A stretch of DNA of 64,000 nucleotides, taken from assembly GCF_000300235.2 (NCBI RefSeq), contig NZ_CP004388.1:3542001-3606000 (forward strand). The letters run 5' to 3'. Source of the DNA: Thalassospira xiamenensis M-5 = DSM 17429. Its GTDB lineage: Bacteria > Pseudomonadota > Alphaproteobacteria > Rhodospirillales > Thalassospiraceae. The position numbers were made by a program, and so were the translations under genes. The notes beneath the pieces were generated by a model that saw only the letters and a list, made by a program, of their open reading frames with translations, was not told the origin of the DNA and searched no databases. Shown here piece after piece: positions 19,790 through 29,811 of this stretch (the first letter of the stretch is position 1; each line of letters opens with the position of its first letter).

Positions 19790-20356
19790 TCAGGACGACA
19801 TTTCGTCCAGAGCCAGATTCAACATCAGAACATTGACCCGCGGCTCTCCGATCAACCCAAAGGTTCTATCTTCAATATGGGCTGCAACCAGTTCTTCCAG
19901 GTCATTGAGCGGGATGTTTCGGGCTTTCGCCACCCTTTCCATCTGGAAGCGGGCACTTTCGGGCGAGATATCGGGGTCAAGTCCGCTGCCCGACGCCGTC
20001 AGCAAATCTATTGGCACCGGGCGATTGCCGTTTTCCGCCGAAAGGTCAAGGGCACGGGCCTTGATCCCGTTGACCAGTTCCCGGTTCGTCGCCCCAAGGT
20101 TGGAACCACCGGAATTATCGCCCTCATAGCCATCGCCGGCATAGGAAGGACGCGGATGGAAATAGCGGTCACTTTCAAACTTCTGGCCGATCAGACGCGA
20201 ACCAACCACGACACCGTTCTTTTCAATCAGGCTGCCATTGGCTTCTTCCGCGAACAGCCCCTGCCCGATCCCGGTCATTGCCAGCGGATAGGCAACCCCG
20301 GTTATCACCGTCATCACAGCAGCCATGCCAATGGCCGGACGTAACAAGTTCAACAT
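19790..20356 (-). CDS. kdpC: KdpC, potassium-transporting ATPase subunit C
   Basis: A 188-residue subunit with one N-terminal membrane helix (LLRPAIGMAAVMTVITGVAY) and a periplasmic domain with FHPRPSYAG and ASGSGLDPDISPESARFQ, hallmarks of KdpC. ATG at 20356 has GGAG eight bases upstream and lies 13 bases after the kdpB stop; the open frame upstream would overlap kdpB. Confidence 0.97.
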   Translation of the reverse strand: MLNLLRPAIGMAAVMTVITGVAYPLAMTGIGQGLFAEEANGSLIEKNGVVVGSRLIGQKFESDRYFHPRPSYAGDGYEGDNSGGSNLGATNRELVNGIKARALDLSAENGNRPVPIDLLTASGSGLDPDISPESARFQMERVAKARNIPLNDLEELVAAHIEDRTFGLIGEPRVNVLMLNLALDEMSS

Positions 20357-20369
20357 GACAAATTCTCCG

Positions 20370-22403
20370 TTAAACCAGACCAACGGCATTGATCAGAAGG
20401 TCAATGACCTTGATGCCGACAAAGGGAACAATCAGGCCACCAAGGCCATAGATCAGAAGATTTCGACGCAGCAGAGCCGCCGCACTGCCCGGCGTAAACC
20501 GTACCCCGCGCAGAGCCAGCGGGATCAGGGCGATAATGATCAGGGCATTAAAGATCACCGCCGAAAGGATCGCACTTTGCGGGCTGGCAAGCCCCATGAT
20601 GTTCAGTGCACCAAGCTGCGGATAGGCCGCAATGAAAAGCGCGGGCAGGATCGCGAAATATTTGGCAACGTCGTTGGCAATCGAAAATGTTGTCAACGCG
20701 CCCCTGCTGATCAGCAACTGTTTGCCGACCTGGACGATCTCGATCAGCTTGGTCGGATCGCTATCAAGGTCGACAAGGTTGCCTGCCTCGCGTGCAGCCT
20801 GGGTGCCATCATTCATCGCAACCCCGACATCGGCCTGTGCCAAGGCCGGCGCATCGTTTGATCCGTCACCGCACATCGCCACCAGACGCCCGCCTTCCTG
20901 TTCCTGACGGATCAGTTCCAGTTTCTTCTCCGGCGTTGCCTCGGCCAGAAAATCATCCACCCCGGCCTCGGCGGCGATTGCCGCAGCGGTTAACGGGTTG
21001 TCCCCCGTAATCATGACGGTCCGGATGCCCATGGCACGCAGTTCGGCAAACCGTTCACGAATGCCCGGCTTGATGATGTCTTTCAGATGAATGACACCCA
21101 TGATCTTGTGGTTTTTCGCGACCACAAGCGGCGTACCACCTGATTTGGCGATGCCATCAACGATCCGGCCAAGTTCGGCAACCTGCGGACCCGCTTCGGC
21201 ATATGCCCGCATCGCATCCCCGGCACCTTTACGATATTCATCCTCACCGATATCCGCACCGGACATACGGGTTTCGGCACTAAAGGCAATCGCCTTGGAC
21301 AGTTTCGATTTATCACCCCGGAAATCAAACAGCTTACCTGCCAGTTCGACAATCGATTTGCCCTCTGGCGTGTCATCGGCAAGCGATGCAATTGCCGCAG
21401 CTTCCGCGACTTCGCGATCTGTGACACCTTTGAGTGGCACAAACTCGTCTGCCATACGGTTGCCAAAGGTAATGGTTCCGGTTTTATCAAGCAGCAGCGT
21501 ATCGACATCGCCCGATGCCTCAACCGCACGCCCGGACTTGGCAATGACATTGGCCTTGACCAGACGGTCCATACCGGCAATCCCGATGGCAGACAGCAAA
21601 CCGCCAATTGTCGTCGGGATCAGGGTCACCAGCAACGCAATCAGAAACGCCATCGGGATCGACGTCCCCGAGAACAGCGCGAACGGCTCAAGCGTGACGA
21701 CGACGATCAGGAAGATGATCGACATGCCGACCAGCAGGATATTAAGCGCGATCTCGTTTGGTGTTTTCTGACGCTGCGCGCCCTCGACCATCGCAATCAT
21801 GCGGTCAAGAAAGCTTTCGCCCGGTTTGGCGGTGACACGGACTTTAAGCCAGTCCGACACAATCCGCGTCCCGCCGGTTACCGCCGACCGATCCCCGCCA
21901 CTTTCGCGGATTACCGGGGCCGATTCACCGGTAATGGCAGATTCATCGACCGAAGCAATCCCTTCGACGATCTCGCCATCGACCGGGATGACATCGCCCG
22001 CCTCGACCAGTACAAAGTCACCGGGCGAAAGACGGCTGCTTGCGACCATTTCAACGGCGGTCTTTTCCCCGTTGCGGAGCTTTTTTGCCTGGGTTTCCTT
22101 ATTGGTTGACCGCAGGCTATCGGCCCGTGCCTTGCCGCGCCCTTCGGCAACCGCTTCGGCAAAGTTGGCAAACAGGACGGTAAACCAAAGCCAGACGGTA
22201 ATCTGGATCATGGTGGACAGATCTGCCCCGCCCGTCATGCCGGTATGGATGCTGATGACGGTTGCCATCACTGCACCGGCCTCAACCATGAACATCACCG
22301 GATTGCAGATCATGATCCGCGGATCAAGCTTGCGAAACGCCTCAATACTGGCAGTCCGGACAAGCGCCCCGTCCAGCAGACGGGAATTTTCTGTTTTCTT
22401 CAT
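20370..22403 (-). CDS. kdpB: KdpB, P-type ATPase subunit of the potassium pump
   Basis: A 677-residue P-type ATPase. The phosphorylation site is in [14 protein letters not shown] (about residue 306), the actuator loop is [15 protein letters not shown], and the hinge is [21 protein letters not shown]. It hydrolyses ATP to drive K+ uptake through KdpA. Length and membrane layout are normal. It lies 17 bases after kdpA. Confidence 0.98.
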   Translation of the reverse strand: MKKTENSRLLDGALVRTASIEAFRKLDPRIMICNPVMFMVEAGAVMATVISIHTGMTGGADLSTMIQITVWLWFTVLFANFAEAVAEGRGKARADSLRSTNKETQAKKLRNGEKTAVEMVASSRLSPGDFVLVEAGDVIPVDGEIVEGIASVDESAITGESAPVIRESGGDRSAVTGGTRIVSDWLKVRVTAKPGESFLDRMIAMVEGAQRQKTPNEIALNILLVGMSIIFLIVVVTLEPFALFSGTSIPMAFLIALLVTLIPTTIGGLLSAIGIAGMDRLVKANVIAKSGRAVEASGDVDTLLLDKTGTITFGNRMADEFVPLKGVTDREVAEAAAIASLADDTPEGKSIVELAGKLFDFRGDKSKLSKAIAFSAETRMSGADIGEDEYRKGAGDAMRAYAEAGPQVAELGRIVDGIAKSGGTPLVVAKNHKIMGVIHLKDIIKPGIRERFAELRAMGIRTVMITGDNPLTAAAIAAEAGVDDFLAEATPEKKLELIRQEQEGGRLVAMCGDGSNDAPALAQADVGVAMNDGTQAAREAGNLVDLDSDPTKLIEIVQVGKQLLISRGALTTFSIANDVAKYFAILPALFIAAYPQLGALNIMGLASPQSAILSAVIFNALIIIALIPLALRGVRFTPGSAAALLRRNLLIYGLGGLIVPFVGIKVIDLLINAVGLV

Positions 22404-22420
22404 TTTCTGTACTCCTCCGG

Positions 22421-24130
22421 TCAGTAGGCAATTCCGGCCAGCATTGCGAAATGCTCCGCAATTGGACCGAGTGCCAGTGCCGGGAAGAAAGTGAGGCCGC
22501 CGACAATCAGAATGACGGCAATCAGAAGGGTAACGAAAAGCGGACCATGGGTCGGAAATGTCCCGCCCGATACCGGAACGACATTCTTCGTCCCGAGCGA
22601 CCCGGCAATCGCCAGGATCGGAATGATGAAGCCATAACGCCCCAGCAGCATCGCAATGCCCTGCAAGGTGGTATGGAACGGCATTCCGGCCCCGAACCCG
22701 GCAAAGGCCGAACCGTTATTGCCCGTCGCCGAGCTATAGGCATAAAGGATTTCCGAAAGCCCGTGCGGTCCGGCATCCTGTACTGCCGTCATAGCGACCG
22801 GAACGGTGGCCGACAGGGCCCCGAATACCAGAATGCCGATCGGCATGGTCAGAATGGCCAGAACAGCCAGCTTGATCTCGCGGGCTTCGATCTTCTTGCC
22901 CAGATATTCCGGCGTCCGCCCGACCATAAGTCCGGCAATGAAAACCGTCAGAACAACAAACAACAGCATGCCGTAGAAACCGGCACCAACACCGCCATAG
23001 ACGATTTCACCAAGCTGCATGTTGAGCATCGTGACCATGCCGCCAAGCGGTGTCAGACTGTCATGCATGGCATTGACCGATCCGTTCGACGCGGCCGTCG
23101 TTGCCGTTGCCCAGAGGGTGGAATTCAAGATACCGAAACGGGTTTCCTTGCCTTCCATATTGCCCGGATCGGCAATGATCGTGCTGGAATTTGTCAGCAA
23201 CGCATTGCCTGCCTTTTCCGCGCTATAGGTCGCGGCAAATCCACCGACAAACAGCAGGGCCATCACGGCGAAAATCGCAATGCCCTGGCGCTTGTCATTA
23301 ACCATCTTGCCAAACAGGAAACAAAACGCCGCCGGGATCAGAAGGATATAAACCATCTGAAGCAGATTGCTCAGAGGTGTCGGGTTTTCGTACGGATGCG
23401 ATGAATTGACGTTAAAGAAGCCGCCACCATTGGTGCCAAGCTGCTTGATCGCGATCTGCGATGCAGCCGGCCCCTGCGCCAGAACCTGCTTTGTTCCTTC
23501 AAGCGTGGTTGCATCGACATAGGAATTCAGGTTCTGCGGAACGCCCTGCGACATGAGGAAAATCCCAGCAACAATCGAAAGCGGCAGCAGAACGTAAAGA
23601 ACCCCGCGCGTCATATCGACATGGAAATTGCCAAGATCGCGGACCTTGCGACCGGCAAACCCGCGGATCACAGCAACACCAACCGCCATGCCCGTCGACG
23701 CACTGACAAAGTTCTGCATGGTCAGGCCGACCATCTGGCTGAAATAGGACAGTGAAGTTTCACCGCCATAGGCCTGCCAGTTGGTATTGGTAACAAAACT
23801 GACCGCCGTGTTGAACGCCAGATCGGACGACATCGGCGCCAGCCCGGCCGGATTCCACGGTAAAAGATGCTGCAAACGCAGAATGGCAAACAGCAAAACC
23901 CATCCGGCCGCGTTAAAGGCCAGAAGGGCCACGGCATAGCGTGACCAATGTTGCGACGCCTGCGCATCAATGCCGCAGATGCGATAAATGACTTTCTCAA
24001 CCGGCTTGAAAACGGGGGACAGCAAAACCGCCTGTCCGCTGTAAACCCGGTACATATACCCGCCCAGCAACGGGGCGCACGCCAGCAGGATCGCGCAATA
24101 AAGCGCGAACTGGCCGAGATCGGTTGTCAT
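22421..24130 (-). CDS. kdpA: KdpA, potassium-binding channel subunit
   Basis: A 569-residue membrane protein of the SKT superfamily with four selectivity-filter-like repeats. Visible examples are [36 protein letters not shown] and [16 protein letters not shown]. It binds and passes K+ in the KdpFABC complex. It lies 13 bases after kdpF. Confidence 0.98.
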   Translation of the reverse strand: MTTDLGQFALYCAILLACAPLLGGYMYRVYSGQAVLLSPVFKPVEKVIYRICGIDAQASQHWSRYAVALLAFNAAGWVLLFAILRLQHLLPWNPAGLAPMSSDLAFNTAVSFVTNTNWQAYGGETSLSYFSQMVGLTMQNFVSASTGMAVGVAVIRGFAGRKVRDLGNFHVDMTRGVLYVLLPLSIVAGIFLMSQGVPQNLNSYVDATTLEGTKQVLAQGPAASQIAIKQLGTNGGGFFNVNSSHPYENPTPLSNLLQMVYILLIPAAFCFLFGKMVNDKRQGIAIFAVMALLFVGGFAATYSAEKAGNALLTNSSTIIADPGNMEGKETRFGILNSTLWATATTAASNGSVNAMHDSLTPLGGMVTMLNMQLGEIVYGGVGAGFYGMLLFVVLTVFIAGLMVGRTPEYLGKKIEAREIKLAVLAILTMPIGILVFGALSATVPVAMTAVQDAGPHGLSEILYAYSSATGNNGSAFAGFGAGMPFHTTLQGIAMLLGRYGFIIPILAIAGSLGTKNVVPVSGGTFPTHGPLFVTLLIAVILIVGGLTFFPALALGPIAEHFAMLAGIAY

Positions 24131-24143
24131 CGGGAACTCCGTC

Positions 24144-24230
24144 CTAGAATTTTTCGGCCCGGATCAGGGCGTAAAACAGATAGACAATCAGTGCTGCCGA
24201 TATGGCACCACCAAGGATGTAACTGATCAT
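24144..24230 (-). CDS. kdpF: KdpF, small membrane subunit of the Kdp complex
   Basis: A 28-residue single-span protein, [20 protein letters not shown] followed by ALIRAEKF. Size, single helix and the ALIRAEKF end match KdpF, a lipid-like stabiliser of the Kdp complex. AGGAGG lies just upstream and overlaps the stop of the preceding small ORF, indicating coupled translation. Confidence 0.9.
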   Translation of the reverse strand: MISYILGGAISAALIVYLFYALIRAEKF

Positions 24231-24238
24231 GGAACCTC

Positions 24239-24322
24239 CTAGATCCGTGCGCAGCCGCGTACCGCAAGCCCGCACATGGCAAAGGCACCCAATGCCAGAA
24301 CCGCATAGATCAGATCGAACAT
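24239..24322 (-). CDS. Small membrane ORF upstream of kdpF
   Basis: A 27-residue predicted single-span protein, MFDLIYAVLALGAFAMCGLA followed by VRGCARI. It has its own AGGAG site, and its stop codon overlaps the kdpF ribosome-binding site (TAGGAGG). Position and coupling suggest it is the first cistron of the kdp operon. I do not recognise a named family; the CG..VRGC..I end is distinctive. Confidence 0.6.
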   Translation of the reverse strand: MFDLIYAVLALGAFAMCGLAVRGCARI

Positions 24323-24563
24323 GGGATACTCCTGTAGTGTTCGGATCAACCGCTACAGGCTAGGAGGGAGGGCCGTAAAAATACGATGGCAGAAATGTGT
24401 CCTGAACCGATGTCAGGCATAAAAAATGCGTAAAACCCCGATAAAAGCGCGCGGTGATGCCTTCTGAACGGCTTTGATTGGCGTTCGCGCCAGAGACTAT
24501 CACCCCGAATTATGACAACTTGGGAATTAGGGGGATTTCATCGGAAAATCTGGGAGGTTTGGG

Positions 24564-24606
24564 ACCAAGGAGCAATACTCATATAATATGAGTATTGCTC
24601 CTTGGT
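24564..24606. repeat. Perfect 43-base palindrome overlapping the tRNA 3' end
   Basis: Two 21-base arms, beginning ACCAAGGAGCAATACTCATA on one side and its exact complement on the other, meet at a single central base (24585). The right arm includes the CCA end of the neighbouring tRNA on the minus strand. No T run follows, so it is not a standard terminator. Confidence 0.9.
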
Positions 24607-24679
24607 AGGCCCGGAGGGACTTGAACCCCCAACCAGACCGTTATGAGCGGTCGGCTCTAACCAATTGAGCTACGGGCCC
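24603..24679 (-). tRNA. tRNA-Ile2 (anticodon CAT, read as lysidine-AU)
   Basis: A 77-base tRNA folds fully on the minus strand. It has a GGGCCCG/CGGGCCT acceptor stem, D arm GCTC/GAGC, anticodon stem GACCG/CGGTC with loop CTCATAA, T arm GGGGG/CCCTC, discriminator A and an encoded CCA. The C4-G69 and C5-G68 pairs are the TilS-favoured identity pairs of tRNA-Ile2. It lacks the initiator mismatch and the GGG/CCC anticodon stem. Elongator tRNA-Met is the alternative. Confidence 0.88.
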
Positions 24680-24692
24680 CCAAGGGGAATGG

Positions 24693-24722
24693 AAAAGACC
24701 GCGCCAATTGTTTGGCGCGGTC
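24693..24722 (-). terminator. Intrinsic terminator after rpoD
   Basis: On the minus strand the stem GACCGCGCCAA / TTGGCGCGGTC is followed by TTTT. It lies between the rpoD stop and the tRNA. A second small hairpin, CCCGAAAA/TTTTCGGG at 24722-24744, adjoins it. Confidence 0.75.
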
Positions 24723-24775
24723 CCGAAAACTAGCGATTTTCGGGCCAAGGTCAAGCCCGAACGTCGCAAGATTTT

Positions 24776-26836
24776 TTAATAATCGAGGAACGAACGCAAT
24801 TTGCGCGAGCGCGACGGATGCTTGAGCTTGCGCAGCGCCTTTGCCTCGATCTGACGGATACGTTCGCGGGTCACGGAGAACTGCTGACCAACCTCTTCGA
24901 GGGTATGGTCGGTGTTCATGCCAATCCCGAAACGCATACGCAGAACACGTTCTTCACGCGGTGTAAGCGATGCCAGAACGCGCGTGGTGGTTTCACGCAG
25001 GTTGGCCTGGATCGCAGCATCAAGCGGCTGAACGGCGTTCTTGTCCTCGATGAAATCGCCAAGATGGCTGTCTTCCTCGTCCCCGATCGGGGTTTCGAGC
25101 GAGATCGGCTCTTTTGCGATTTTCAGAACCTTGCGAACCTTTTCAAGCGGCATCTGCAGTTTTTCTGCCAGCTCTTCCGGGGTCGGCTCGCGACCGATTT
25201 CATGCAACATCTGGCGCGAGGTACGGACCAGCTTGTTGATGGTTTCGATCATGTGAACCGGAATACGGATCGTACGGGCCTGATCGGCGATGGAACGCGT
25301 GATCGCCTGACGGATCCACCAGGTCGCATAGGTCGAGAATTTGTAACCACGGCGGTATTCAAACTTGTCCACCGCCTTCATCAGGCCAATATTACCTTCC
25401 TGAATAAGGTCGAGGAACTGAAGACCGCGGTTGGTGTATTTCTTGGCAATCGAAATCACGAGACGCAGGTTGGCCTCGATCATTTCCTTTTTCGCACGTG
25501 CCGCTTCGCGTTCGCCCTTGTTGACGACACCGTAAACACGGCGGAATTCACCAATCGGCAAACCGACTTCGGCGGAAACACCGCCCACCTGTTCACGCAG
25601 CTGCGCGATTTCATCCGGGTAGCGTTCGATGAAAGCCTTCCAGCCCTTGCCCGGCAATTCGCTGACGCGTTCCATCCAGTTCGGGTCGAGTTCATGGCCC
25701 TGATACTGTTTGACGAAATCGGGACGCTTGATCTTGCAACGGTCGGCAAAACGCAGAAGCTTGCCTTCAAGGCCAAGCAAACGGTTGTTCAGGCCGGTCA
25801 GGTGATCAAGCAGCTCCTCAATCCGGAAGTTGTTCAGGTGAACATCTTCCATCAGGTCAACCATCTCGCCCTTCAGCTTGGCATAACGTTTTTCGGTCGC
25901 CGCCGGAACGCTTTCGCCCTTGTTCATCGCGACAAGGCGCTGTTCCTGTGCCTTGTGCAATTTCTCATAGGTTTTGGCGATCAGTTCGAACTTCTCAAGA
26001 ACCTGCTCGGTCAGTTCCTCTTCCATTTTGGAAAGTGAAACGTTGACCTGTTCGTTCTCGTCATCATCCTCATCGTCGCCATCACCTTCAGAACCCTCGT
26101 CCGACTCTTCTTCGTCGTCGTCCTCTTCTTCCTCGTCGCTGGCGGGAGCACCGGTCGGTTCTGGCGTTTCGGTTTCGGCTTCTTCGTCTTCGTCGGCATC
26201 GGTTTCGACGGCGGCTGCCTCGAAATCATCGCCTTCGGTTTCTTCGGCTTCGTCACCTTCTGCGGCTGCGATTTCCGCATCCGGACCACCACCATAAGTG
26301 GTTTCCAGATCGATCACATCGCGAAGCAGAAGATTGCCAGCCTGAAGCTGGTCATGCCAGTTGACGATCGCGCGAATGGTCAGCGGGGATTCACAAATCC
26401 CGCCAATCATCATGTCACGGCCAGCCTCGATACGTTTGGCAATGGCAATTTCGCCCTCGCGCGACAGCAGCTCGACGCTGCCCATTTCACGCAGATACAT
26501 ACGGACCGGATCATCGGTACGGCCAACATCATCTTCAGAGATATTGCCGCTCGGATCCGAGTCTTTCTCGTCATCGTCGTCCGAGTCGTCCCCATCTTCA
26601 CCATCGATAACGTTGATGCCCATCTCGTTGAGATTACTCATCACGTCTTCGATCTGTTCGGAGGAAAAATGCTCCGACGGCAAGGCAGCGTTCAATTCAT
26701 CGACCGAGATGTGGCCTTTCTCTTTGCCCTTGGCAATGAGCTTCTTGATGGCCGCTTTATATGTATCGAGAAGAGGTCCGTCTGCGGTTTCAGAAGAGTT
26801 CTTTTTCTCTTCAGCGTTCGAAGTCTTAGACGACAT
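24776..26836 (-). CDS. rpoD: RpoD, primary sigma-70 factor
   Basis: A 686-residue housekeeping sigma factor. Region 1.1 is at the N terminus, region 1.2 starts near [20 protein letters not shown], regions 2.1-2.4 include [20 protein letters not shown] and [19 protein letters not shown], region 3 has [13 protein letters not shown], and region 4 includes [19 protein letters not shown] and the recognition helix [14 protein letters not shown]. The non-conserved insert around residues 195-270 has a long Asp/Glu-rich tract. The gene is downstream of dnaG, a common macromolecular-synthesis arrangement. Confidence 0.98.
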   Translation of the reverse strand: MSSKTSNAEEKKNSSETADGPLLDTYKAAIKKLIAKGKEKGHISVDELNAALPSEHFSSEQIEDVMSNLNEMGINVIDGEDGDDSDDDDEKDSDPSGNISEDDVGRTDDPVRMYLREMGSVELLSREGEIAIAKRIEAGRDMMIGGICESPLTIRAIVNWHDQLQAGNLLLRDVIDLETTYGGGPDAEIAAAEGDEAEETEGDDFEAAAVETDADEDEEAETETPEPTGAPASDEEEEDDDEEESDEGSEGDGDDEDDDENEQVNVSLSKMEEELTEQVLEKFELIAKTYEKLHKAQEQRLVAMNKGESVPAATEKRYAKLKGEMVDLMEDVHLNNFRIEELLDHLTGLNNRLLGLEGKLLRFADRCKIKRPDFVKQYQGHELDPNWMERVSELPGKGWKAFIERYPDEIAQLREQVGGVSAEVGLPIGEFRRVYGVVNKGEREAARAKKEMIEANLRLVISIAKKYTNRGLQFLDLIQEGNIGLMKAVDKFEYRRGYKFSTYATWWIRQAITRSIADQARTIRIPVHMIETINKLVRTSRQMLHEIGREPTPEELAEKLQMPLEKVRKVLKIAKEPISLETPIGDEEDSHLGDFIEDKNAVQPLDAAIQANLRETTTRVLASLTPREERVLRMRFGIGMNTDHTLEEVGQQFSVTRERIRQIEAKALRKLKHPSRSRKLRSFLDY

Positions 26837-26953
26837 CTATTCCCCGTTTCCCGCTGGGTACAGTTCGTACCGTTGTTATCCCAAGCACTGTTTTGCTCAG
26901 CGCAAATCACAAATAGCCCGAACGCCGATCCCGCACACAAACGCATGCATTGA

Positions 26954-28846
26954 TCAGTCGTCGAGCTTAAACACTTTTTCCCGGCGCCGGGCCAGATCGT
27001 CGCGTCTATGCGAAAATCTTTCCCATTCTTCCTCGCTGATATCTGCTGCCAACTGTCGGACGGCGTATTTTGCCTCTTCGTCCTCCAGGGAGCTTACAGC
27101 CATAGAAAAAACCTGTTCCCAACCCGCGCGAGCCCGTTCGAGCGGCGTTTCGGGCCTAGCGAAAGCGGCGTGCGCCAAAATATCCGCACCTACCACCCGC
27201 AAAACTGTCTCTGACAGCCCGTCGCGCTCCAAATGGGCCTTGATTGCATCGGAATCAAGTCCGGGATCACCGTCAAGGAGCTTTAAGACGGCACGACGAA
27301 GATTGTCAAGTTCGGAGTCAGCACAAGAGTAGATTCCGAGCCGTTCGCCAACATCATCATGCAAATGCGGATGATTGATCAGCGTCACCAGCAAAATACA
27401 ATCCTGCAGGCTCCGTCGCTTATGCATGGGCGGACGCAACATCCCCGGAACAGCTTTGCCAGCTGGTTCCCAGAAATAGTCTTTTTTTCCGCCCTTGCCA
27501 CCCCTGGCAAATTTTTTGTTCTGGTATGTCCCACTACTGCGCGCGGCGCGCCCTGCTCCGCCTGTGGCACGATCCCCCTTGAACAACTGCCAGATACGGT
27601 CACGAAACATCGACTGGTATTGCGATCTGACGGCATCATCACCGATTGCCGAAATGCGTTTCTGAATATCGGCCTCAAGGGCGGCACGGCGTTCCGGTGT
27701 ATCGGTTGCCCGCCCGGCAACCTCCATACGCCAGACCAGTTCGGCCAGCGGCACCGCCATATCGAGGATCTTGCGGAAATTGGCAAAACCGTTTGCACCG
27801 GCCATCAGACTATCGGGATCCTCGCCTTCGGGCAGAATTGAAAACAGCAATGATTTGCCCGGACGCAGGATCGGAAGCGCACGTTCCGCGGCACGCACCG
27901 CCGCACGCTTACCCGCGGCATCACCATCAAGGCACAGGATCGGTTCGTTGGTCATTTTCCAAAGCTCGCCGATCTGCTCCTCTGTGACCGCAGTTCCAAG
28001 AGGCGCCACTGCCCCGCGGAAACCGGCCCGATGAAGGGCAATCACATCCATGTAACCCTCGGTCACGATGATCGGTGCATCCTGCTGGCTGGCTTCACGC
28101 GCCTGCGGCAGGCCATAAAGGAGCTGCCCCTTGTGAAACAAGGGTGTATCAGGGCTATTCAAATATTTCGGCTTAGTGTCACCCATGACACGCCCGCCAA
28201 AAGCGACGACCCTGCCACGCCGATCAAGGATCGGAAACATCACACGCCCACGGAATCGGTCATAGGTCTGGCGTCCCTGATCTTCGGGCTCGATCAGAAG
28301 CCCCGCCTCGATCATCAGGGACTCGTCAAACTCTTCGCGCTTGAGGGCAGCCTTGAGCGCCCCACGGTTATCAGGCGCAAAGCCCAGTCGAAAATCCGCA
28401 ATCGTTTTATCGTCAAGGCCACGACGGCGAAAATATTCAAGCCCATCGCGGCCTTCGGGCATATGCAGCACGCGCTCGTAAAATACACAGGCCGCTTCCA
28501 TCACTTCGTAAAGTGTTTTGGCCTTTTTCTCACGCTCCTGGGCTTCACGTGATGGTTTGGGAACATCCATGCCCACCTGATTTGCCAGAACCTCGACCGC
28601 CTCGACAAAAGTCAGGCCGCGGGTATTCATCACAAAGCTGATCACGTCGCCATGCGCGCCACAGCCAAAGCAGTGATAAAAACCCTTTTGTTCGTTGACC
28701 GTGAAAGACGGGGATTTTTCGGAATGGAACGGACACAGGCCGGAATATTCCCGGCCGCGTTTGATCAGCTTCACCGACGTACCGACAATATCCGCCAGTC
28801 CGACGCGTGCCCGCAGATCGTCAAGAAACGACTGGGGAAAGCTCAT
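26954..28846 (-). CDS. dnaG: DnaG, DNA primase
   Basis: A 630-residue primase. An N-terminal CHC2 zinc finger (GLCPFHSEKSPSFTVNEQKG then YHCFGCGAHGD) is followed by the RNA polymerase core with TOPRIM motifs VTEGYMDVIAL and CLDGDAAGKRAAVRA, and a C-terminal helicase-interaction region. It makes RNA primers at the replication fork. It lies 117 bases upstream of rpoD. Confidence 0.98.
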   Translation of the reverse strand: MSFPQSFLDDLRARVGLADIVGTSVKLIKRGREYSGLCPFHSEKSPSFTVNEQKGFYHCFGCGAHGDVISFVMNTRGLTFVEAVEVLANQVGMDVPKPSREAQEREKKAKTLYEVMEAACVFYERVLHMPEGRDGLEYFRRRGLDDKTIADFRLGFAPDNRGALKAALKREEFDESLMIEAGLLIEPEDQGRQTYDRFRGRVMFPILDRRGRVVAFGGRVMGDTKPKYLNSPDTPLFHKGQLLYGLPQAREASQQDAPIIVTEGYMDVIALHRAGFRGAVAPLGTAVTEEQIGELWKMTNEPILCLDGDAAGKRAAVRAAERALPILRPGKSLLFSILPEGEDPDSLMAGANGFANFRKILDMAVPLAELVWRMEVAGRATDTPERRAALEADIQKRISAIGDDAVRSQYQSMFRDRIWQLFKGDRATGGAGRAARSSGTYQNKKFARGGKGGKKDYFWEPAGKAVPGMLRPPMHKRRSLQDCILLVTLINHPHLHDDVGERLGIYSCADSELDNLRRAVLKLLDGDPGLDSDAIKAHLERDGLSETVLRVVGADILAHAAFARPETPLERARAGWEQVFSMAVSSLEDEEAKYAVRQLAADISEEEWERFSHRRDDLARRREKVFKLDD

Positions 28847-28990
28847 GATTGTCCCGATCCCGTGATCATGTTGATACCAAATCCCATCCTACCCTTTTAT
28901 TGTTCCATTGTCTGGAATCCGGGCTTAGGGACGACGAAAGCCGGACGATTTTACACGCCCGGCTTCCATTAAAAATAGCTATTCTCGAAA

Positions 28991-29446
28991 TCAGCCGAGA
29001 AGTTTTTTCGCAACACCGCCGGCTTTGCCGAAATCCATGCAGCTGGCGTATTTTTCGCGAAGTGCTGCCATCGTCCGGCCCATATCCTTCAGGCAGGTCG
29101 CGCCAAGGTCGGTAACCACACCTTTGACAGCCGCCTCGATTTCATCATCGGACATCTGTTTGGGCAGGAACCGCTCAATCACACCGATCTCTGCGGCTTC
29201 CTGTGCCGCCAGTTCGGGGCGATTGCCCTTGGTGTACATTTCGATGCTTTCGCGACGCTGTTTGACCATCGCCTGCAGCAGGGTCAGGATTTCCTCGTCG
29301 GAAATGCCATCGGTGTTCCCCTCGCCGCGTGCCGCAATATCGCGTTCCTTGAGTGCTGCCAGGATCAGGCGCACGGTGGTCACGGATACGGCATCCTTCG
29401 CAAGGACGGCCTTTTTCAAAGCGTCTGTAAGCTGCGATCGCAGCAT
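28991..29446 (-). CDS. GatB/YqeY domain protein
   Basis: A 151-residue protein covering the whole GatB/YqeY domain (starting MLRSQLTDALKKAVLAKD, with ERFLPKQMSDDEIEAAV and CLKDMGRTMAALREKY). These small proteins resemble the tRNA-binding tail of GatB; their precise role is unclear. It lies upstream of dnaG-rpoD and divergent from carA. A hairpin in the 28847-28990 gap (AAGCCGG/CCGGCTT) may terminate it. Confidence 0.93.
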   Translation of the reverse strand: MLRSQLTDALKKAVLAKDAVSVTTVRLILAALKERDIAARGEGNTDGISDEEILTLLQAMVKQRRESIEMYTKGNRPELAAQEAAEIGVIERFLPKQMSDDEIEAAVKGVVTDLGATCLKDMGRTMAALREKYASCMDFGKAGGVAKKLLG

Positions 29447-29811
29447 GGCTTATCTCTGATTCTGTGGAAGAAAGGAGCGAACATACCCCAAAAGCGCCAT
29501 CTAGGCAAAGAAAACCTTTCCATTTAACTTGTTGATTTAAAAGGAAAAATAAAAGTTTGGATGCATCCTTGACAGGGCAGCACGACTCCCGTAGACATCC
29601 GCCAATTTGCCTGCCGGGATGAGGTTTTTACCCGCTTTCAGCATATTGTACCGACGTCTTTTGGCGTTGCGGTAGATGCGACTGGGGATACCTTGCCATG
29701 TCCGCATGCCCGATATGCAGGCGAATTGGGCCGTTTTTCTCGGCCTGCTCGTAATTATTATATATAAAGACTCCGTGTCTCACCGTGGAAAGATCGAAAG
29801 GACATTCGCCA
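29447..29811 (+). other. Intergenic region and carA leader
   Basis: 365 bases between divergent yqeY and carA. It holds a sigma-70-type promoter at 29569-29597 and a predicted leader of about 208 bases with several small inverted repeats, including GGCC/GGCC around TTTTTCTC near 29729-29745. A complete attenuator could not be shown. Confidence 0.45.
29569..29597 (+). promoter_or_regulatory. Sigma-70 promoter for carA
   Basis: A perfect -35 TTGACA (29569-29574) is followed after 17 bases by TAGACA (29592-29597). The predicted start is near 29604. Confidence 0.6.

Noticed and set aside
24603..24679. Initiator tRNA-fMet
   Set aside because: There is a normal first base pair and no GGG/CCC anticodon stem. 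Acceptor pairs favour Ile2.
29604..29811. Attenuator or leader peptide in the carA leader
   Set aside because: No pyrimidine-rich leader ORF with alternative stems and a proper terminator could be shown by eye.
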